A stretch of DNA of 64,000 nt, from NCBI RefSeq assembly GCF_001747895.1, contig NZ_LNNB01000003.1, positions 28,060-92,059 on the forward strand. The letters run 5' to 3'. The notes beneath the pieces were generated by a model that saw only the letters and a list, made by a program, of their open reading frames with translations, was not told where the DNA came from and did no database searches. Within the stretch, counting starts at the first letter, position 1. Each line of letters opens with the position of its first letter. The position numbers and the translations under genes are program-made. Below are positions 1 to 8,337 of this stretch, in pieces. The DNA is from Staphylococcus equorum (GTDB lineage Bacteria; Bacillota; Bacilli; Staphylococcales; Staphylococcaceae).

Positions 1-330
1 AACATATCTTCTATGAATGGACTTGTTGGTGGTGCAATTGGCTACACAGATACGAAATTTGCAGTTCGCGGCATGACTAAGGCTGCTTCAAGAGATCTTT
101 CACCCTATAATATACGTGTGAATTCAGTACATCCCGGTGTAATTCAGACACCTATGATTGAACAAGAAGGTGTTAAAGAAGCAGTCGAACAATTCGCGAA
201 GACCATTCCAATGCGTCGTGTAGCTCTGACTGAAGAAGTATCTAATATGGTCATCTTTTTAGCTTCAGATGACGCCAGTTACTCTACAGGTTCTGAATTC
301 GTCATCGATGGCGGTCTTACTGCGTTATAA
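1..330 (+). CDS. SDR family oxidoreductase, 3' part (5' end outside window)
   Basis: This is the C-terminal part of a short-chain dehydrogenase/reductase. The frame is open from base 1, so the methionine at base 13 is internal and not the start. The visible part carries the SDR catalytic signature: a serine just before position 13 (read ISS) and the Y-x3-K motif (YTDTK) about twelve residues later. Next comes the usual PG-x-I-x-T-P-M segment and the C-terminal end with FLASDDASYSTG and DGG, typical of classical SDRs of about 245-260 residues. These use NAD(P)(H) to oxidise or reduce alcohols and ketones. The substrate cannot be read from this piece and the N-terminal Rossmann glycine motif is not in the window. 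A strong hairpin terminator follows the stop codon. Confidence 0.9.
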   Translation, partial: NISSMNGLVGGAIGYTDTKFAVRGMTKAASRDLSPYNIRVNSVHPGVIQTPMIEQEGVKEAVEQFAKTIPMRRVALTEEVSNMVIFLASDDASYSTGSEFVIDGGLTAL

Positions 331-363
331 ACAACTTAAGCAAACCAAATATTTCAAACAACA

Positions 364-407
364 AAACCCCCTTCGCAATACCATTTAAATGGTTGTGAAG
401 GGGGTTT
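364..407. terminator. Bidirectional intrinsic terminator
   Basis: A near-perfect inverted repeat: AAACCCCCTTC pairs with GAAGGGGGTTT, extended by GCAA/TTGT around a palindromic loop. It lies between the SDR gene (plus) and the PH-like gene (minus), which converge, so it can end both transcripts. Confidence 0.85.
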
Positions 408-445
408 ATAATAATTCATACTATCTATTGAAATCAAATTACTAA

Positions 446-772
446 TTATATTTTTTTAGGTTCTACGTAAGCGACAAAGTTTTCAGCATCTTCTTTATTT
501 AAATCTGTTAAAGAAAATGTGCCAATGCTAAAGCGCATCGTTAATACATTACCGTCTAATTCGATATTTTCAATTTCGTCATATCTAATGTTTCTATAGT
601 AAAACTGGCCGCCCATATCAACATTTAATATAAGACGTTCATTTGTTGCGACATAAGCCGCTTCGTATACTTTTATTTCTCCTTGAACAGGGTATTCCAT
701 ATTTCCTAAAACGGAAGGCCCTTGTTTCTCAGTTGGAAATAAATCTTCTGGATTAATATTATCTAATATCAT
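446..772 (-). CDS. Small PH-domain-like protein downstream of catalase
   Basis: A 108-residue cytosolic protein without signal peptide or membrane segment. The run of short beta strands (the middle part around residues 35-100, with ATNERLILNVD followed by YDEIENIEL and LTMRF) resembles the bacterial PH-like fold seen in YokE/bPH-type proteins, where a strand-rich barrel ends in a helix. The family has no settled biochemical function. The start is supported by AAAGGTAGG upstream of ATG. It lies 20 bp after the catalase stop on the same strand, so it is probably the last gene of the hemH-like/katA unit and may share its peroxide control. The fold assignment is inference from pattern only. Confidence 0.6.
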   Translation of the reverse strand: MILDNINPEDLFPTEKQGPSVLGNMEYPVQGEIKVYEAAYVATNERLILNVDMGGQFYYRNIRYDEIENIELDGNVLTMRFSIGTFSLTDLNKEDAENFVAYVEPKKI

Positions 773-792
773 TCGATTACCTACCTTTTCAA

Positions 793-2274
793 TTAGTCTG
801 CAACTTCTAAGTCTACAGTATTAATATCAATACCTAAAGCATCTGCTACACCTTGACCGTAAGCTGGATCCGCTTTATAACAATGTCTAATATGACGGTG
901 TTTTAGTGGGTCAGTAACTGGGCCCATTTCATTAGCCGTATTATTAAATAATATTTGTTGTTTATCAGGTGACATTCTACGGAACAATTCACCTGGTTGT
1001 TCAAAGTAATTATCATCATCTTCACGATAATCATATTCGAACGCTTGGCCTTGAATGTCTAAGCCTGGTTTTTTGTGTTGCGGTTGGTCTTCAAGCGCAC
1101 CGTTACTATTTGGATAGTAGTGTGTTTTTGAACCTTGGTTATCATCTAAAATACGCATTTGTCCATCTCTACTAAATGGACAGATATTTTCTACACCTAC
1201 ACCTTTAGGTTGGTTAACAGGAATCTGCCAATGGTTTACACCTAAACGATATCTTTGTGTATCGCCATATGAGAATAGACGCCCTTGTAACATTTTATCT
1301 GGTGAAAAGTCTAGACCTGGAACGATGTTTGTTGGTGCAAATGCTGCTTGTTCAACATCTTGGAAATAGTTTTCAGGGTTTCTATTTAATTCAAACTCTC
1401 CTACTTCGATTAATGGGTATTCGTCTTTATACCAAACTTTTGTTAAATCAAATGGATTATCTTTATGATTGCGTGCTTGTTCTTCAGTCATTACTTGGAT
1501 GTACATTTTCCATTTAGGGAAGTTACCTTCTTCAATGTTTCCAAATAAATCTCTTTGAGAAGACTCTCTGTCATTTGCTATAACTTGTGCTGCTTCTTCA
1601 GGTGAATAGTTTTCTATACCTTGTTGTGTTCTGTGGTGGAATTTAACCCAAACACGCTCACCTTTATCATTGTACATAGAGTATGTGTGAGAACCAAAGC
1701 CATGCATATTTCTGAAACCTTTAGGAATACCACGATCTGACATCACTATCGTAATTTGATGTAACGCTTCTGGTAATAATGTCCAGAAATCCCAGTTTGC
1801 TTGAGGGTCTCTCATGTTTGTTTTTGGATTACGTTTAACAACATGGTTTAAACTTGCGAATAATTTAGGGTCTCTGAAGAAGAATACTGGTGTATTGTTA
1901 CCAACTAGATCCCAGTTACCTTCGTCTGTATAAAATTTCAATGCAAACCCACGAATATCACGTTCTGCATCAGCTGCACCACGTTCACCTGCTACTGTTG
2001 AAAAGCGAGCGAACATTTCTGTTTCTTTGCCAACTTCAGAAAAAATACTTGCACAAGTGTACTGTGTAATATCATTTGTTACTTTAAATGTACCAAACGC
2101 ACCAGATCCTTTTGCATGCATACGACGTTCCGGAATAACTTCTCTATCGAAGTGTGCCATTTGTTCTAAGAAATATATATCTTGCATTAAAAGCGGACCT
2201 CTAGGGCCTGCCGTCATACTATTTTCTCTATCTCCTACTGGTGCACCAAATAATCCTGTTAGTTTTTTACTCAT
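793..2274 (-). CDS. katA: Catalase (monofunctional heme catalase)
   Basis: A 493-residue clade 3-type catalase that turns hydrogen peroxide into water and oxygen in the cytosol. The N-terminal region has [15 protein letters not shown] with the distal catalytic His, the middle has the Asn-containing heme-pocket region, and residues around 335-345 show RLFSYGDTQ with the Tyr that is the proximal heme ligand. The length is normal for small-subunit catalases. AAGGAGATAATATA precedes the ATG. The upstream ferrochelatase-like gene ends only 13 bp before the start, so both are likely co-transcribed from the promoter near 3300 that carries PerR-type boxes. This suggests peroxide induction together with heme supply. 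Confidence 0.96.
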   Translation of the reverse strand: MSKKLTGLFGAPVGDRENSMTAGPRGPLLMQDIYFLEQMAHFDREVIPERRMHAKGSGAFGTFKVTNDITQYTCASIFSEVGKETEMFARFSTVAGERGAADAERDIRGFALKFYTDEGNWDLVGNNTPVFFFRDPKLFASLNHVVKRNPKTNMRDPQANWDFWTLLPEALHQITIVMSDRGIPKGFRNMHGFGSHTYSMYNDKGERVWVKFHHRTQQGIENYSPEEAAQVIANDRESSQRDLFGNIEEGNFPKWKMYIQVMTEEQARNHKDNPFDLTKVWYKDEYPLIEVGEFELNRNPENYFQDVEQAAFAPTNIVPGLDFSPDKMLQGRLFSYGDTQRYRLGVNHWQIPVNQPKGVGVENICPFSRDGQMRILDDNQGSKTHYYPNSNGALEDQPQHKKPGLDIQGQAFEYDYREDDDNYFEQPGELFRRMSPDKQQILFNNTANEMGPVTDPLKHRHIRHCYKADPAYGQGVADALGIDINTVDLEVAD

Positions 2275-2287
2275 TATATTATCTCCT

Positions 2288-3235
2288 TTAATTTACCGCA
2301 GTTAAGTGATTCTTTTCTTTATAATTATTGATGACTGCATTTGCAATGCTTTCAATAAACAGTTGATTTGAGCCAGGCATTTCAGCTCTATAATAATTAC
2401 AACCTAAATCATCGCAAACTTTTTTACATTCATAATCGTTATCATATAAGACTTCTAAGTGTTCACATGTAAAACCTAATGGAACGTATATAAAGTTTTG
2501 ATAATCATATTGTTCATGTAATGTTTGAGTCAAATCTTGCACATCTGGTCCAATCCAAGGTTCCCCAGTGTTACCTTCAGATTGCCAACCGTTAAAAACA
2601 TGGTTATGTCCAATTCGTGATTGGATTAACTGTGCTGTTTCTTCAAGTTGACTTGGATAAGGATCATTATGTTCCAATATTTTTTCTGGAAGACTATGCG
2701 CCGAAACGATAATTGCTGTTTTTTGATGCGCTTCCTCAGGTATTAAATTCAATTGTGTATTTACTGAATCAACCCAATACTGAATGAATTTCTCTTCTTT
2801 ATAAAATTGATCCAATGTCGTTACTTTAATATTTTTCTCATTTGCATATTGAGATGCGCGCTGGTTATACATTTCTACTGAAAATGAAGAATAATGCGGC
2901 GTTAAAACTACGCTGACGATTTCGTCTATGCCTGCCGCACTAATGTCATCTATCGCATCTTCAATAAATGGATGTATATGTTTCAAACCTATATATAATT
3001 CATAGCTTATGTCACTCGTCATTGAGTTAAGTGTATGACATAATGTTTCAGCTTGTTTTTCAGTCGTTGTTGCTAAAGGTGATACGCCACCAATATATTC
3101 ATATCTATCTTTCAAATCTATGTATGCTTCATGGCTTGGTTCGTGTCCATGTCTGATATGCGTATAGTAAGGTAAAATATCTTCTTCCTTATATGGCGTA
3201 CCATAAGACATACATAATAATGCTACACGTTTCAT
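2288..3235 (-). CDS. Ferrochelatase-like protein (coproporphyrin ferrochelatase family), probably a paralog dedicated to catalase
   Basis: A 315-residue protein that aligns along its length with the Gram-positive HemH/CpfC family, which inserts ferrous iron into coproporphyrin III. Landmarks are [12 protein letters not shown] with the family Tyr near residue 10, the [11 protein letters not shown] block, the iron-binding His in SAHSLPEKI near residue 183, [15 protein letters not shown], and the conserved Glu in [14 protein letters not shown]. All expected catalytic residues appear present. The usual staphylococcal hemH lies in hemEHY elsewhere, and no hemE or hemY is nearby here, so this is likely a second copy. 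It is the first gene of the unit with katA, behind two tandem PerR-type boxes, which suggests that it supplies heme iron insertion during peroxide stress. The paralog status needs the full genome. Confidence 0.85.
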   Translation of the reverse strand: MKRVALLCMSYGTPYKEEDILPYYTHIRHGHEPSHEAYIDLKDRYEYIGGVSPLATTTEKQAETLCHTLNSMTSDISYELYIGLKHIHPFIEDAIDDISAAGIDEIVSVVLTPHYSSFSVEMYNQRASQYANEKNIKVTTLDQFYKEEKFIQYWVDSVNTQLNLIPEEAHQKTAIIVSAHSLPEKILEHNDPYPSQLEETAQLIQSRIGHNHVFNGWQSEGNTGEPWIGPDVQDLTQTLHEQYDYQNFIYVPLGFTCEHLEVLYDNDYECKKVCDDLGCNYYRAEMPGSNQLFIESIANAVINNYKEKNHLTAVN

Positions 3236-3266
3236 GTTAAGTGCACCTCCACTAACTTGCTCTTCT

Positions 3267-3298
3267 TTACAATAATTATCTATTTGTAATTATTATAA
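3267..3298 (-). promoter_or_regulatory. Two tandem PerR/Fur-type boxes upstream of the ferrochelatase-katA unit
   Basis: Positions 3284-3298 read TTGTAATTATTATAA, 14 of 15 bases identical to the Per box consensus TTATAATTATTATAA. Positions 3267-3281 (TTACAATAATTATCT on the plus strand) match the same palindrome at 12 of 15. The two centres are 17 bp apart. They sit 32-63 bases upstream of the start codon. PerR is the likely regulator because catalase is downstream; Fur boxes look similar. Confidence 0.8.
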
Positions 3299-3477
3299 TC
3301 TATTATAACGTAAAAATGATTAAAGTCTATATTTAAATATTTAATATATCATTTGAATTGATAATACATACTTATAAGTGATAATGAATTATGCGTTTTC
3401 ATTATTTTTATTACTATTAAATAGTAAAATAACACTTCACTTTCTTGCAATAATCTATATTTTATATATTGGTAGTG

Positions 3478-3620
3478 TACATAATAAAGGCCTGCCTCAC
3501 ACCAAACAATTTAACACGAGTTGAACATCTGAAGACCGTGGCTATACCCTTGGCAAGCGAGTGTGAAATAGTATTTAATATGGCAAAAAAAGAGCTGCCA
3601 ACAATTTGGCAACTCTTTTT
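3478..3620 (+). ncRNA. Candidate small RNA ending in an intrinsic terminator
   Basis: The intergenic stretch has a possible -10 (TATATT near 3464-3469), then a structured segment in which TCACAC (3496-3501) can pair with GTGTGA (3561-3566), and ends in a terminator with a run of T at 3620. No convincing protein is encoded: the open frame here has no ribosome binding site and no family look. It could be a regulatory RNA or a type I antitoxin-like RNA. This is inference from layout only. Confidence 0.3.
3585..3620. terminator. Intrinsic terminator, bidirectional
   Basis: The hairpin AGAG-C-TGCCA / TGGCA-A-CTCT is flanked by a run of A on the left and a run of T on the right. On the minus strand it follows the stop of the ABC permease gene at 3683 and would end the long stress operon. 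On the plus strand it could end the candidate small RNA. Confidence 0.75.
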
Positions 3621-3682
3621 AGTGATTATATTCAATTCACATCACGATTCATCATTATACAAAATCATTTTTATTATAGTCA

Positions 3683-5281
3683 TTATATATCTTTTTCGTT
3701 AAATCCGACCGCACCTATGACACATAGTATAATAAAAATAAGCATAAGGCTGATTATCGGCCCACTTGTAAAATCATCTATAGGCAAACTTGGTATATGC
3801 TCAAATGGTGTGATATCTTTCATCCAATCTTTCACATTCAGTAAAGTACCTAAATAATTCACTAAAAAAGTATAAGCGAGATAAGCATAGACTAAAGTCG
3901 TTAACTTTATGCCCCATCCAATTACGACAGTTCCTATACCAACAAAACTCAGTATGGCTGGTATATAGACAATAGCCGATTGAATGACCATGTTAAAGTC
4001 GAGTGGTGTATCCATTGAATAGAATTGGCCAACATACAAACCGAGTCCTGCGACAAAAATCATCACTACCGCATTCACCACACTGATAATTAGAAAACTC
4101 AGTAAGTACTTGATACGCGAAAGCGGATTGGCTAATACAAGCATCGCGTACCCTCTATCTATCGCTTTCTTTATTTTAAATAAACCTAACAGCGTAGGCA
4201 CCGTACTGATTATTGCCATCACCAACATTAATTGCGGTAAAAATTGTTTGACGTAATCTCCATTTGGATTTTCTAACATAGACAGTAATAATGGATTATC
4301 TTTAAAAAAGTCGTCTAAATTTCCAAAAATAGAGCCATATGATAATCCAAGTATAAATAATCCAATAGCAAAATATATAAAACTCATTTTTTGTAATCTG
4401 ATTTGTAAACCTAGTGGAGACTTCATGTACCACTTCGCATGTTGGCTCCCTTTTTTCTGTGGTAATAATTTAGCATCGATATCACGCAAACCATTTAACA
4501 CAAAGGCAAATATAGCAATGATAACTGTAAGGCCTAAAATGCACCACACCGGCCACCAATGATCTTCTGAAAATGCATACGTTCTAGACAACCAGCCCAT
4601 CGGTGAAAACATAGATAGCGTCTCATTGGCTACATCTCCAAACGCTCTAATCAAATACATAATGAGCAATAAAGCGATACTCACACCAGTCGTCTCACTA
4701 CTAGATGATACAAATTGGGCAACGAACATGGGCAACGCAGCAAACATCATACCAAATACACCTAAAGCTGAACTATATAAAAATGCACCTACTAAATCTA
4801 TACCCTCAACGTTTAACGACGCTAGCCCTAAAGTGAGTAATATGATTAGGCTGACATTAAGTAATAAAGTCTGAATTAGATGCCCCATCAAAGGTGCTTG
4901 TTTACCAATTGGCAATGCAGTTAAAATGATTATTCTACCGTCTTCTTCATCGCCTCGTGTGTCTCGAGATACTATTAAAATATTCATAATTGCTACCATT
5001 ATTGCTGTGAATAAAGTCATTTCATGCGTAAAAAGCACGCCAATATTTACATCATCAAAATCAGCCGGACCAAGCATCGCTTGCATCGCAGGATTTTTTG
5101 ACATCTCGATGATAGGACTCATCTTAGATTGACTCGGGTACATCGACTCAAAAGCAGGTGGAATCATTAACGTTAAAGCAGTTAATAAAACCACCCATAA
5201 AATCATTTTTTTACTATTTCTTTTTACATAAAAATAAAATAACTTTGAGGTTTGGTAAAATGATTGCTTCATATCATTCAC
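3683..5281 (-). CDS. ABC transporter permease (large exporter permease, polyketide-antibiotic exporter-like)
   Basis: A 532-residue integral membrane protein with about a dozen hydrophobic segments in two similar halves, as in the TnrB3-like exporter permeases annotated as exporters of polyketide antibiotics. A soluble patch with many charged residues (around 250-270, LRDIDAKLLPQKKGSQHAK) separates the halves. The first 8 bases overlap the end of the ATPase gene, so translation is coupled and the two form one transporter. The substrate is not known; drug or lipid export is a family-level guess. A terminator follows at 3585-3620. The context with a general stress protein and a sigma-B promoter at 7029-7053 suggests a stress-induced exporter. 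Confidence 0.85.
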   Translation of the reverse strand: MNDMKQSFYQTSKLFYFYVKRNSKKMILWVVLLTALTLMIPPAFESMYPSQSKMSPIIEMSKNPAMQAMLGPADFDDVNIGVLFTHEMTLFTAIMVAIMNILIVSRDTRGDEEDGRIIILTALPIGKQAPLMGHLIQTLLLNVSLIILLTLGLASLNVEGIDLVGAFLYSSALGVFGMMFAALPMFVAQFVSSSSETTGVSIALLLIMYLIRAFGDVANETLSMFSPMGWLSRTYAFSEDHWWPVWCILGLTVIIAIFAFVLNGLRDIDAKLLPQKKGSQHAKWYMKSPLGLQIRLQKMSFIYFAIGLFILGLSYGSIFGNLDDFFKDNPLLLSMLENPNGDYVKQFLPQLMLVMAIISTVPTLLGLFKIKKAIDRGYAMLVLANPLSRIKYLLSFLIISVVNAVVMIFVAGLGLYVGQFYSMDTPLDFNMVIQSAIVYIPAILSFVGIGTVVIGWGIKLTTLVYAYLAYTFLVNYLGTLLNVKDWMKDITPFEHIPSLPIDDFTSGPIISLMLIFIILCVIGAVGFNEKDI

Positions 5282-6170
5282 CTACTTCATCTGTGGTTTC
5301 ATAATATCGTTTAAATATTGCTTCTAGTGTTGGTGGCGTAGATTCTAATTTTTTAATTTCAAAGCGGCTTAGATATTCAATGACAGCAGAAATTTTATCT
5401 GAATCAACTTCAAAATAATATGTGTTGTCTTCTTGCCTCACATTATGCACACCTGTCACTTGTGTTAACGCGCCTAATTGCTGTCCACTTTCTACGGTGA
5501 ATTGCATGCGTGTAAGATGGCGCATCTCATCTAAAGTCCCAGAAGTTATCATCTTCCCTTTACGGATAATACCTACGCGATCGCACAATTTTTCTACTTC
5601 ACTTAAAATATGACTTGAGAGTAATACACTTTTGTTATTATTTTTAATGTCTCTTATACATTCTTGAAAAACCTCTTCCATTAGAGGATCAAGACCAGAA
5701 GTAGGTTCATCTAAGATATATAATTTTGCATCAATACTAAACGCAGTAATTAACGCTACTTTCTGACGATTTCCTGTAGAATAAGCACTACATTTTTTAG
5801 TAGTATCTAATTCAAAGCGTTTAATTAATTCATTTTTTCTATCGTAATTTGCTTTAGGATGAAGACTAAGAAAGAAATCAATAATTTCTCCACCAGTTAA
5901 ATTTGGCCAAAAATTGACATCGCCAGGCACAAAAGCAAGATCTTTATGCACGGCTACTGCATCTTTCAGCGCATTTTTGTCAAAAATTTCAATAGTACCT
6001 TGCGTTGGTTTCAACATACCTAATATTGCTTTGATTGTCGTTGATTTCCCAGCCCCGTTTGGTCCAATAAACCCATAAACTTCACCCTCATTGAGTTCTA
6101 AATCCACACCATCTAAAGCATAGAATTTACCAAAGCGTTTTGTTAAATTATGAATTTTAAGTAGGGTCAT
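5274..6170 (-). CDS. ABC transporter ATP-binding protein
   Basis: A 298-residue ATPase energising the permease encoded just downstream. Walker A is GPNGAGKST (about residues 35-43), the Q-loop region follows, the signature is the degenerate YSTGNRQK near residue 130, Walker B is LYILDEPTSGLD, and the switch His lies in LLSSHILSEVEKL. The C-terminal part (about 215-298) is the extra domain typical of drug and antibiotic ABC-2 ATPases. The ATG at 6170 was chosen because AAAGGGTGG lies five bases upstream; an in-frame GTG at 6179 would overlap that site. The gene begins 21 bp after the stress-protein stop and overlaps the permease gene by 8 bp. Confidence 0.9.
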   Translation of the reverse strand: MTLLKIHNLTKRFGKFYALDGVDLELNEGEVYGFIGPNGAGKSTTIKAILGMLKPTQGTIEIFDKNALKDAVAVHKDLAFVPGDVNFWPNLTGGEIIDFFLSLHPKANYDRKNELIKRFELDTTKKCSAYSTGNRQKVALITAFSIDAKLYILDEPTSGLDPLMEEVFQECIRDIKNNNKSVLLSSHILSEVEKLCDRVGIIRKGKMITSGTLDEMRHLTRMQFTVESGQQLGALTQVTGVHNVRQEDNTYYFEVDSDKISAVIEYLSRFEIKKLESTPPTLEAIFKRYYETTDEVGE

Positions 6171-6191
6171 ACACACCACCCTTTACATGAT

Positions 6192-6524
6192 TTATAACAG
6201 TCCTTTAACTCTAAAATCAGTAACAATTAAAATGATATTGCCTTCTTTCATTTCTGCCTCACAATGATCTGCATCACTAGAAGGCACACCTAATATGCTA
6301 AGCTTTTCTCTTAATTCTTCAGCTTTCGAATCAAAATCTTCATCTATATCAACTTTATTGTAATCAACTGCTGTAACTTTTATATTTTCAGTGACCTCTG
6401 CAGTTCGATCTTTATCATCTGATAGCACGTATATATCTTGGCTACCAATACCTCGATCTTTTAAAGCCTTCACATCCGCTACTAAAGCCGCGTCATTTGT
6501 ATAAGGTTTTACAACCGGTGCCAT
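6192..6524 (-). CDS. General stress protein 17M-like (YflT family)
   Basis: A 110-residue cytosolic protein with the layout of the general stress protein 17M/YflT domain: an opening segment with PYTNDAALVADVKALKDRGIG (an ALxDGYF-type helix), then DIYVLSDDKDRT, an acidic linker, and a C-terminal strand NIILIVTD. The molecular function is unknown; homologs in Bacillus are sigma-B regulated. The ATG at 6524 is preceded by AAAGGGAGG at good distance, which is better than the upstream in-frame codon at 6551. It sits between the membrane protein gene and the ABC ATPase gene, and fits the sigma-B promoter seen at 7029-7053. Confidence 0.82.
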   Translation of the reverse strand: MAPVVKPYTNDAALVADVKALKDRGIGSQDIYVLSDDKDRTAEVTENIKVTAVDYNKVDIDEDFDSKAEELREKLSILGVPSSDADHCEAEMKEGNIILIVTDFRVKGLL

Positions 6525-6563
6525 AAGAATCCTCCCTTTCCAATACTTCAACTTATTAATATA

Positions 6564-6962
6564 TTAATTTTTTGTCTTAATCATTAAACTGTTATATCGA
6601 TTTTCAGTTATATAAAAATAAGTATCCTCTAACATTAAATCGAACAATTCATCTCTGACCATGTCATCTGTCATTTCAAATTGCGTTTCAACCTTTTCTT
6701 GCGCTTCATCTTCAACAAAATTAACTTGATCTTTTCTTACATCTACTGTCTTACGTTTATAAATGAGTTCGAGATGCGCACGCCCTTGATGTATTGCTTC
6801 TAAGTTATCTATCTTATAGGCACTTTGTACAAATTCTTCAATTCGTCTTTCTCTGTGACGCTTATCTTTTGAAGCTTTAAAATCCTTTGTATACTTTAGC
6901 TTAACAAGTAAGTAAATGACTAATATGAAAAGTATCGTTACAAGAAATAGTAGCGTAGCCAT
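6564..6962 (-). CDS. Single-span membrane protein of unknown function, first gene of sigma-B operon
   Basis: A 132-residue protein with one N-terminal hydrophobic segment (about residues 2-22, MATLLFLVTILFILVIYLLV) followed by a charged, basic-then-acidic cytosolic part rich in helix formers. I do not recognise a family. The ATG at 6962 follows AAAGGGGGAG and is preferred over an upstream in-frame codon at 6995. A textbook sigma-B promoter lies about 70 bases upstream. The next gene starts 39 bp after its stop, so it probably heads a four-gene stress operon. Confidence 0.75.
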   Translation of the reverse strand: MATLLFLVTILFILVIYLLVKLKYTKDFKASKDKRHRERRIEEFVQSAYKIDNLEAIHQGRAHLELIYKRKTVDVRKDQVNFVEDEAQEKVETQFEMTDDMVRDELFDLMLEDTYFYITENRYNSLMIKTKN

Positions 6963-7028
6963 ACATACTCCCCCTTTATTCGTGTGAATTTTCAATTCAA
7001 GTTATCTTTTTCCAATATTATAGTTAAT

Positions 7029-7053
7029 TTTCCCTTTGAAAACGCTTTTAAAC
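7029..7053 (-). promoter_or_regulatory. Sigma-B promoter for the stress/ABC exporter operon
   Basis: On the minus strand GTTTAA (7053-7048) is followed after exactly 13 bases by GGGAAA (7034-7029), which fits the staphylococcal and bacillar sigma-B pattern GTTTAA-N12/15-GGGWAW. The gene downstream starts at 6962, and the general stress protein in the operon supports the call. Confidence 0.72.
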
Positions 7054-7148
7054 ACTTTTAAAATCTAAAAATTAACTTTTATTGTTGTAAAAAATTATTA
7101 TTAAGATTTTATATTTATTTACTAATACGATCTGATAATATATCTAAA

Positions 7149-7173
7149 GTTTAACTTCTATAAAAAAGGCAAA
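7149..7173 (+). promoter_or_regulatory. Possible weaker sigma-B promoter for the VLRF1-like gene
   Basis: GTTTAA at 7149-7154, 13 bases, then GGCAAA at 7168-7173. The -35 element is perfect and the spacing is right, but the third base of the -10 is C instead of G. It diverges from the strong sigma-B promoter 96 bases away. Confidence 0.4.
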
Positions 7174-7210
7174 ATATATAGTATGTAAGAATTATGAAGG
7201 GTGATATATA

Positions 7211-7996
7211 ATGCTTTTACAAGAAGAAATTAATAACTTGGAACAATTCGATGGTAAGTCACAAAATCAAAAAGTATTCTCAATTTATTTAGATACCAGT
7301 CCCGAACAAGGAACAAAGTGGAAAATTGAATTAAAAAATGCCTTGAAAGACTTATCAGACAAAACAAAAAGCAGTGACAATCACGAAGAAAAAAACCAAG
7401 CAAAAGATATTATCAATAAAGTAGAAACTGAAATACAAGGCGCTGAACCTAATTTAAAAAGAGGTCTTATTTTATTTATGACTGCCGACGAGTCATTAAG
7501 GTTCGAAAAACACGTTAACATTTCTATAAAAACAGAATTTAAATGGGACACAAAACCCAAATTAGATCAGCTCAAATCATTACAACAAAGCTATCCTTAC
7601 ACTGGTATTTTAGTTTTACAACAAGACAAAGCACGTGTGATTGAAACTGAAATTGGTACAATTGTAGACGAAGATTATTACACTCTAGATTTAGATACTA
7701 ATGATTGGAGAGAACATTCCGGACCACAAGGCGATGATTTAACTCAAGGTGGCGCGCAAAGAGATGAATATAAAGAACGTGTGAAAGCTAATCAAGAGCG
7801 TTGGTTCAAAAGTTTAGTCGCTACTATTGAGAAAAATGCTAAGAAGAAAGGCTGGCACCAACTCTATTTAGCTGGTGAAAAAGAAGAAGTAGAAAAATTA
7901 AAAACGATGTTCAATCGTAACATTGACCAAGTCACACCAAGTAATATATTAAATTTAAATGCAACAGAAATTATAAACAAAGTAATGGAAGAATAA
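7211..7996 (+). CDS. VLRF1-type bacterial archaeo-eukaryotic release-factor-like protein
   Basis: A 261-residue cytosolic protein. It resembles the bacterial relatives of archaeal/eukaryotic peptide-chain release factors (the VLRF1/aeRF1 group). It starts with an SIYLDTSP strand, the middle has GILVLQQDKARVIETEIG, and a basic segment with GAQRDEYKERVKANQERWFKSL precedes a Rossmann-like C-terminal part with LYLAGEKEEVEKLK. Such proteins are thought to act at the ribosome, for example in releasing stalled peptides, but the role of this subgroup is not established. GAAGGGTGATATATA precedes the ATG. It is divergent from the sigma-B operon and has a possible sigma-B promoter of its own. Confidence 0.72.
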   Translation: MLLQEEINNLEQFDGKSQNQKVFSIYLDTSPEQGTKWKIELKNALKDLSDKTKSSDNHEEKNQAKDIINKVETEIQGAEPNLKRGLILFMTADESLRFEKHVNISIKTEFKWDTKPKLDQLKSLQQSYPYTGILVLQQDKARVIETEIGTIVDEDYYTLDLDTNDWREHSGPQGDDLTQGGAQRDEYKERVKANQERWFKSLVATIEKNAKKKGWHQLYLAGEKEEVEKLKTMFNRNIDQVTPSNILNLNATEIINKVMEE

Positions 7997-8081
7997 ATTT
8001 CAAATCATGCTAGTCACAATATATCAAAACACCTGAATATGTACTGAATTTTAAAAGCTGTACTTTGCTTTAGCATATAAT

Positions 8082-8130
8082 TTTAAAGGCTTGTTTCCTA
8101 ATTTTTGTAGGAGACAAGCCTTTAAATTTT
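8082..8130 (+). terminator. Intrinsic terminator after the VLRF1-like gene
   Basis: A long inverted repeat, TTTAAAGGCTTGTTTCCTA with TAGGAGACAAGCCTTTAAA around a T-rich loop, followed by TTTT. It lies about 90 bases after the stop at 7996. Confidence 0.75.
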
Positions 8131-8174
8131 GTTTTGATTTGTTCATTGTTATTGCAAATTTATTAAATTAAAAA

Positions 8175-8291
8175 TAGCAGTGATTTGAGTCGACTTCTAA
8201 CTCGTTAATAAAGCACTAACCGAAGACTACAAGCTGAGACTGTGTCCGCGGAAAGCGTGCACAAAAGAACTGCTAACAAAGTAGAAGTCGT
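8175..8291. repeat. Dispersed intergenic repeat, copy 1
   Basis: Shares the core CGAAGACTACAAGCTGAG and the element CGCGGAAAGCGTGCACAAAA with copies at 11108, 25903 and 49580. Two sets of arms pair inside the copy: TAGCAGT (8175-8181) with ACTGCTA (8269-8275), and CGACTTCTA (8191-8199) with TAGAAGTCG (8282-8290). Together with the terminator at 8082-8130 it fills the gap 7997-8337; I see no gene there. Confidence 0.7.
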
Positions 8292-8337
8292 TGTCGACAA
8301 CCTGATAAAGAGGTGTTTTTACACATGGCTAGTAATG

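Noticed and set aside
3469..3702. Open frame of 77 codons on the plus strand
   Set aside because: No ribosome binding site, no recognisable protein, and it runs through a terminator hairpin; more likely an RNA or nothing.
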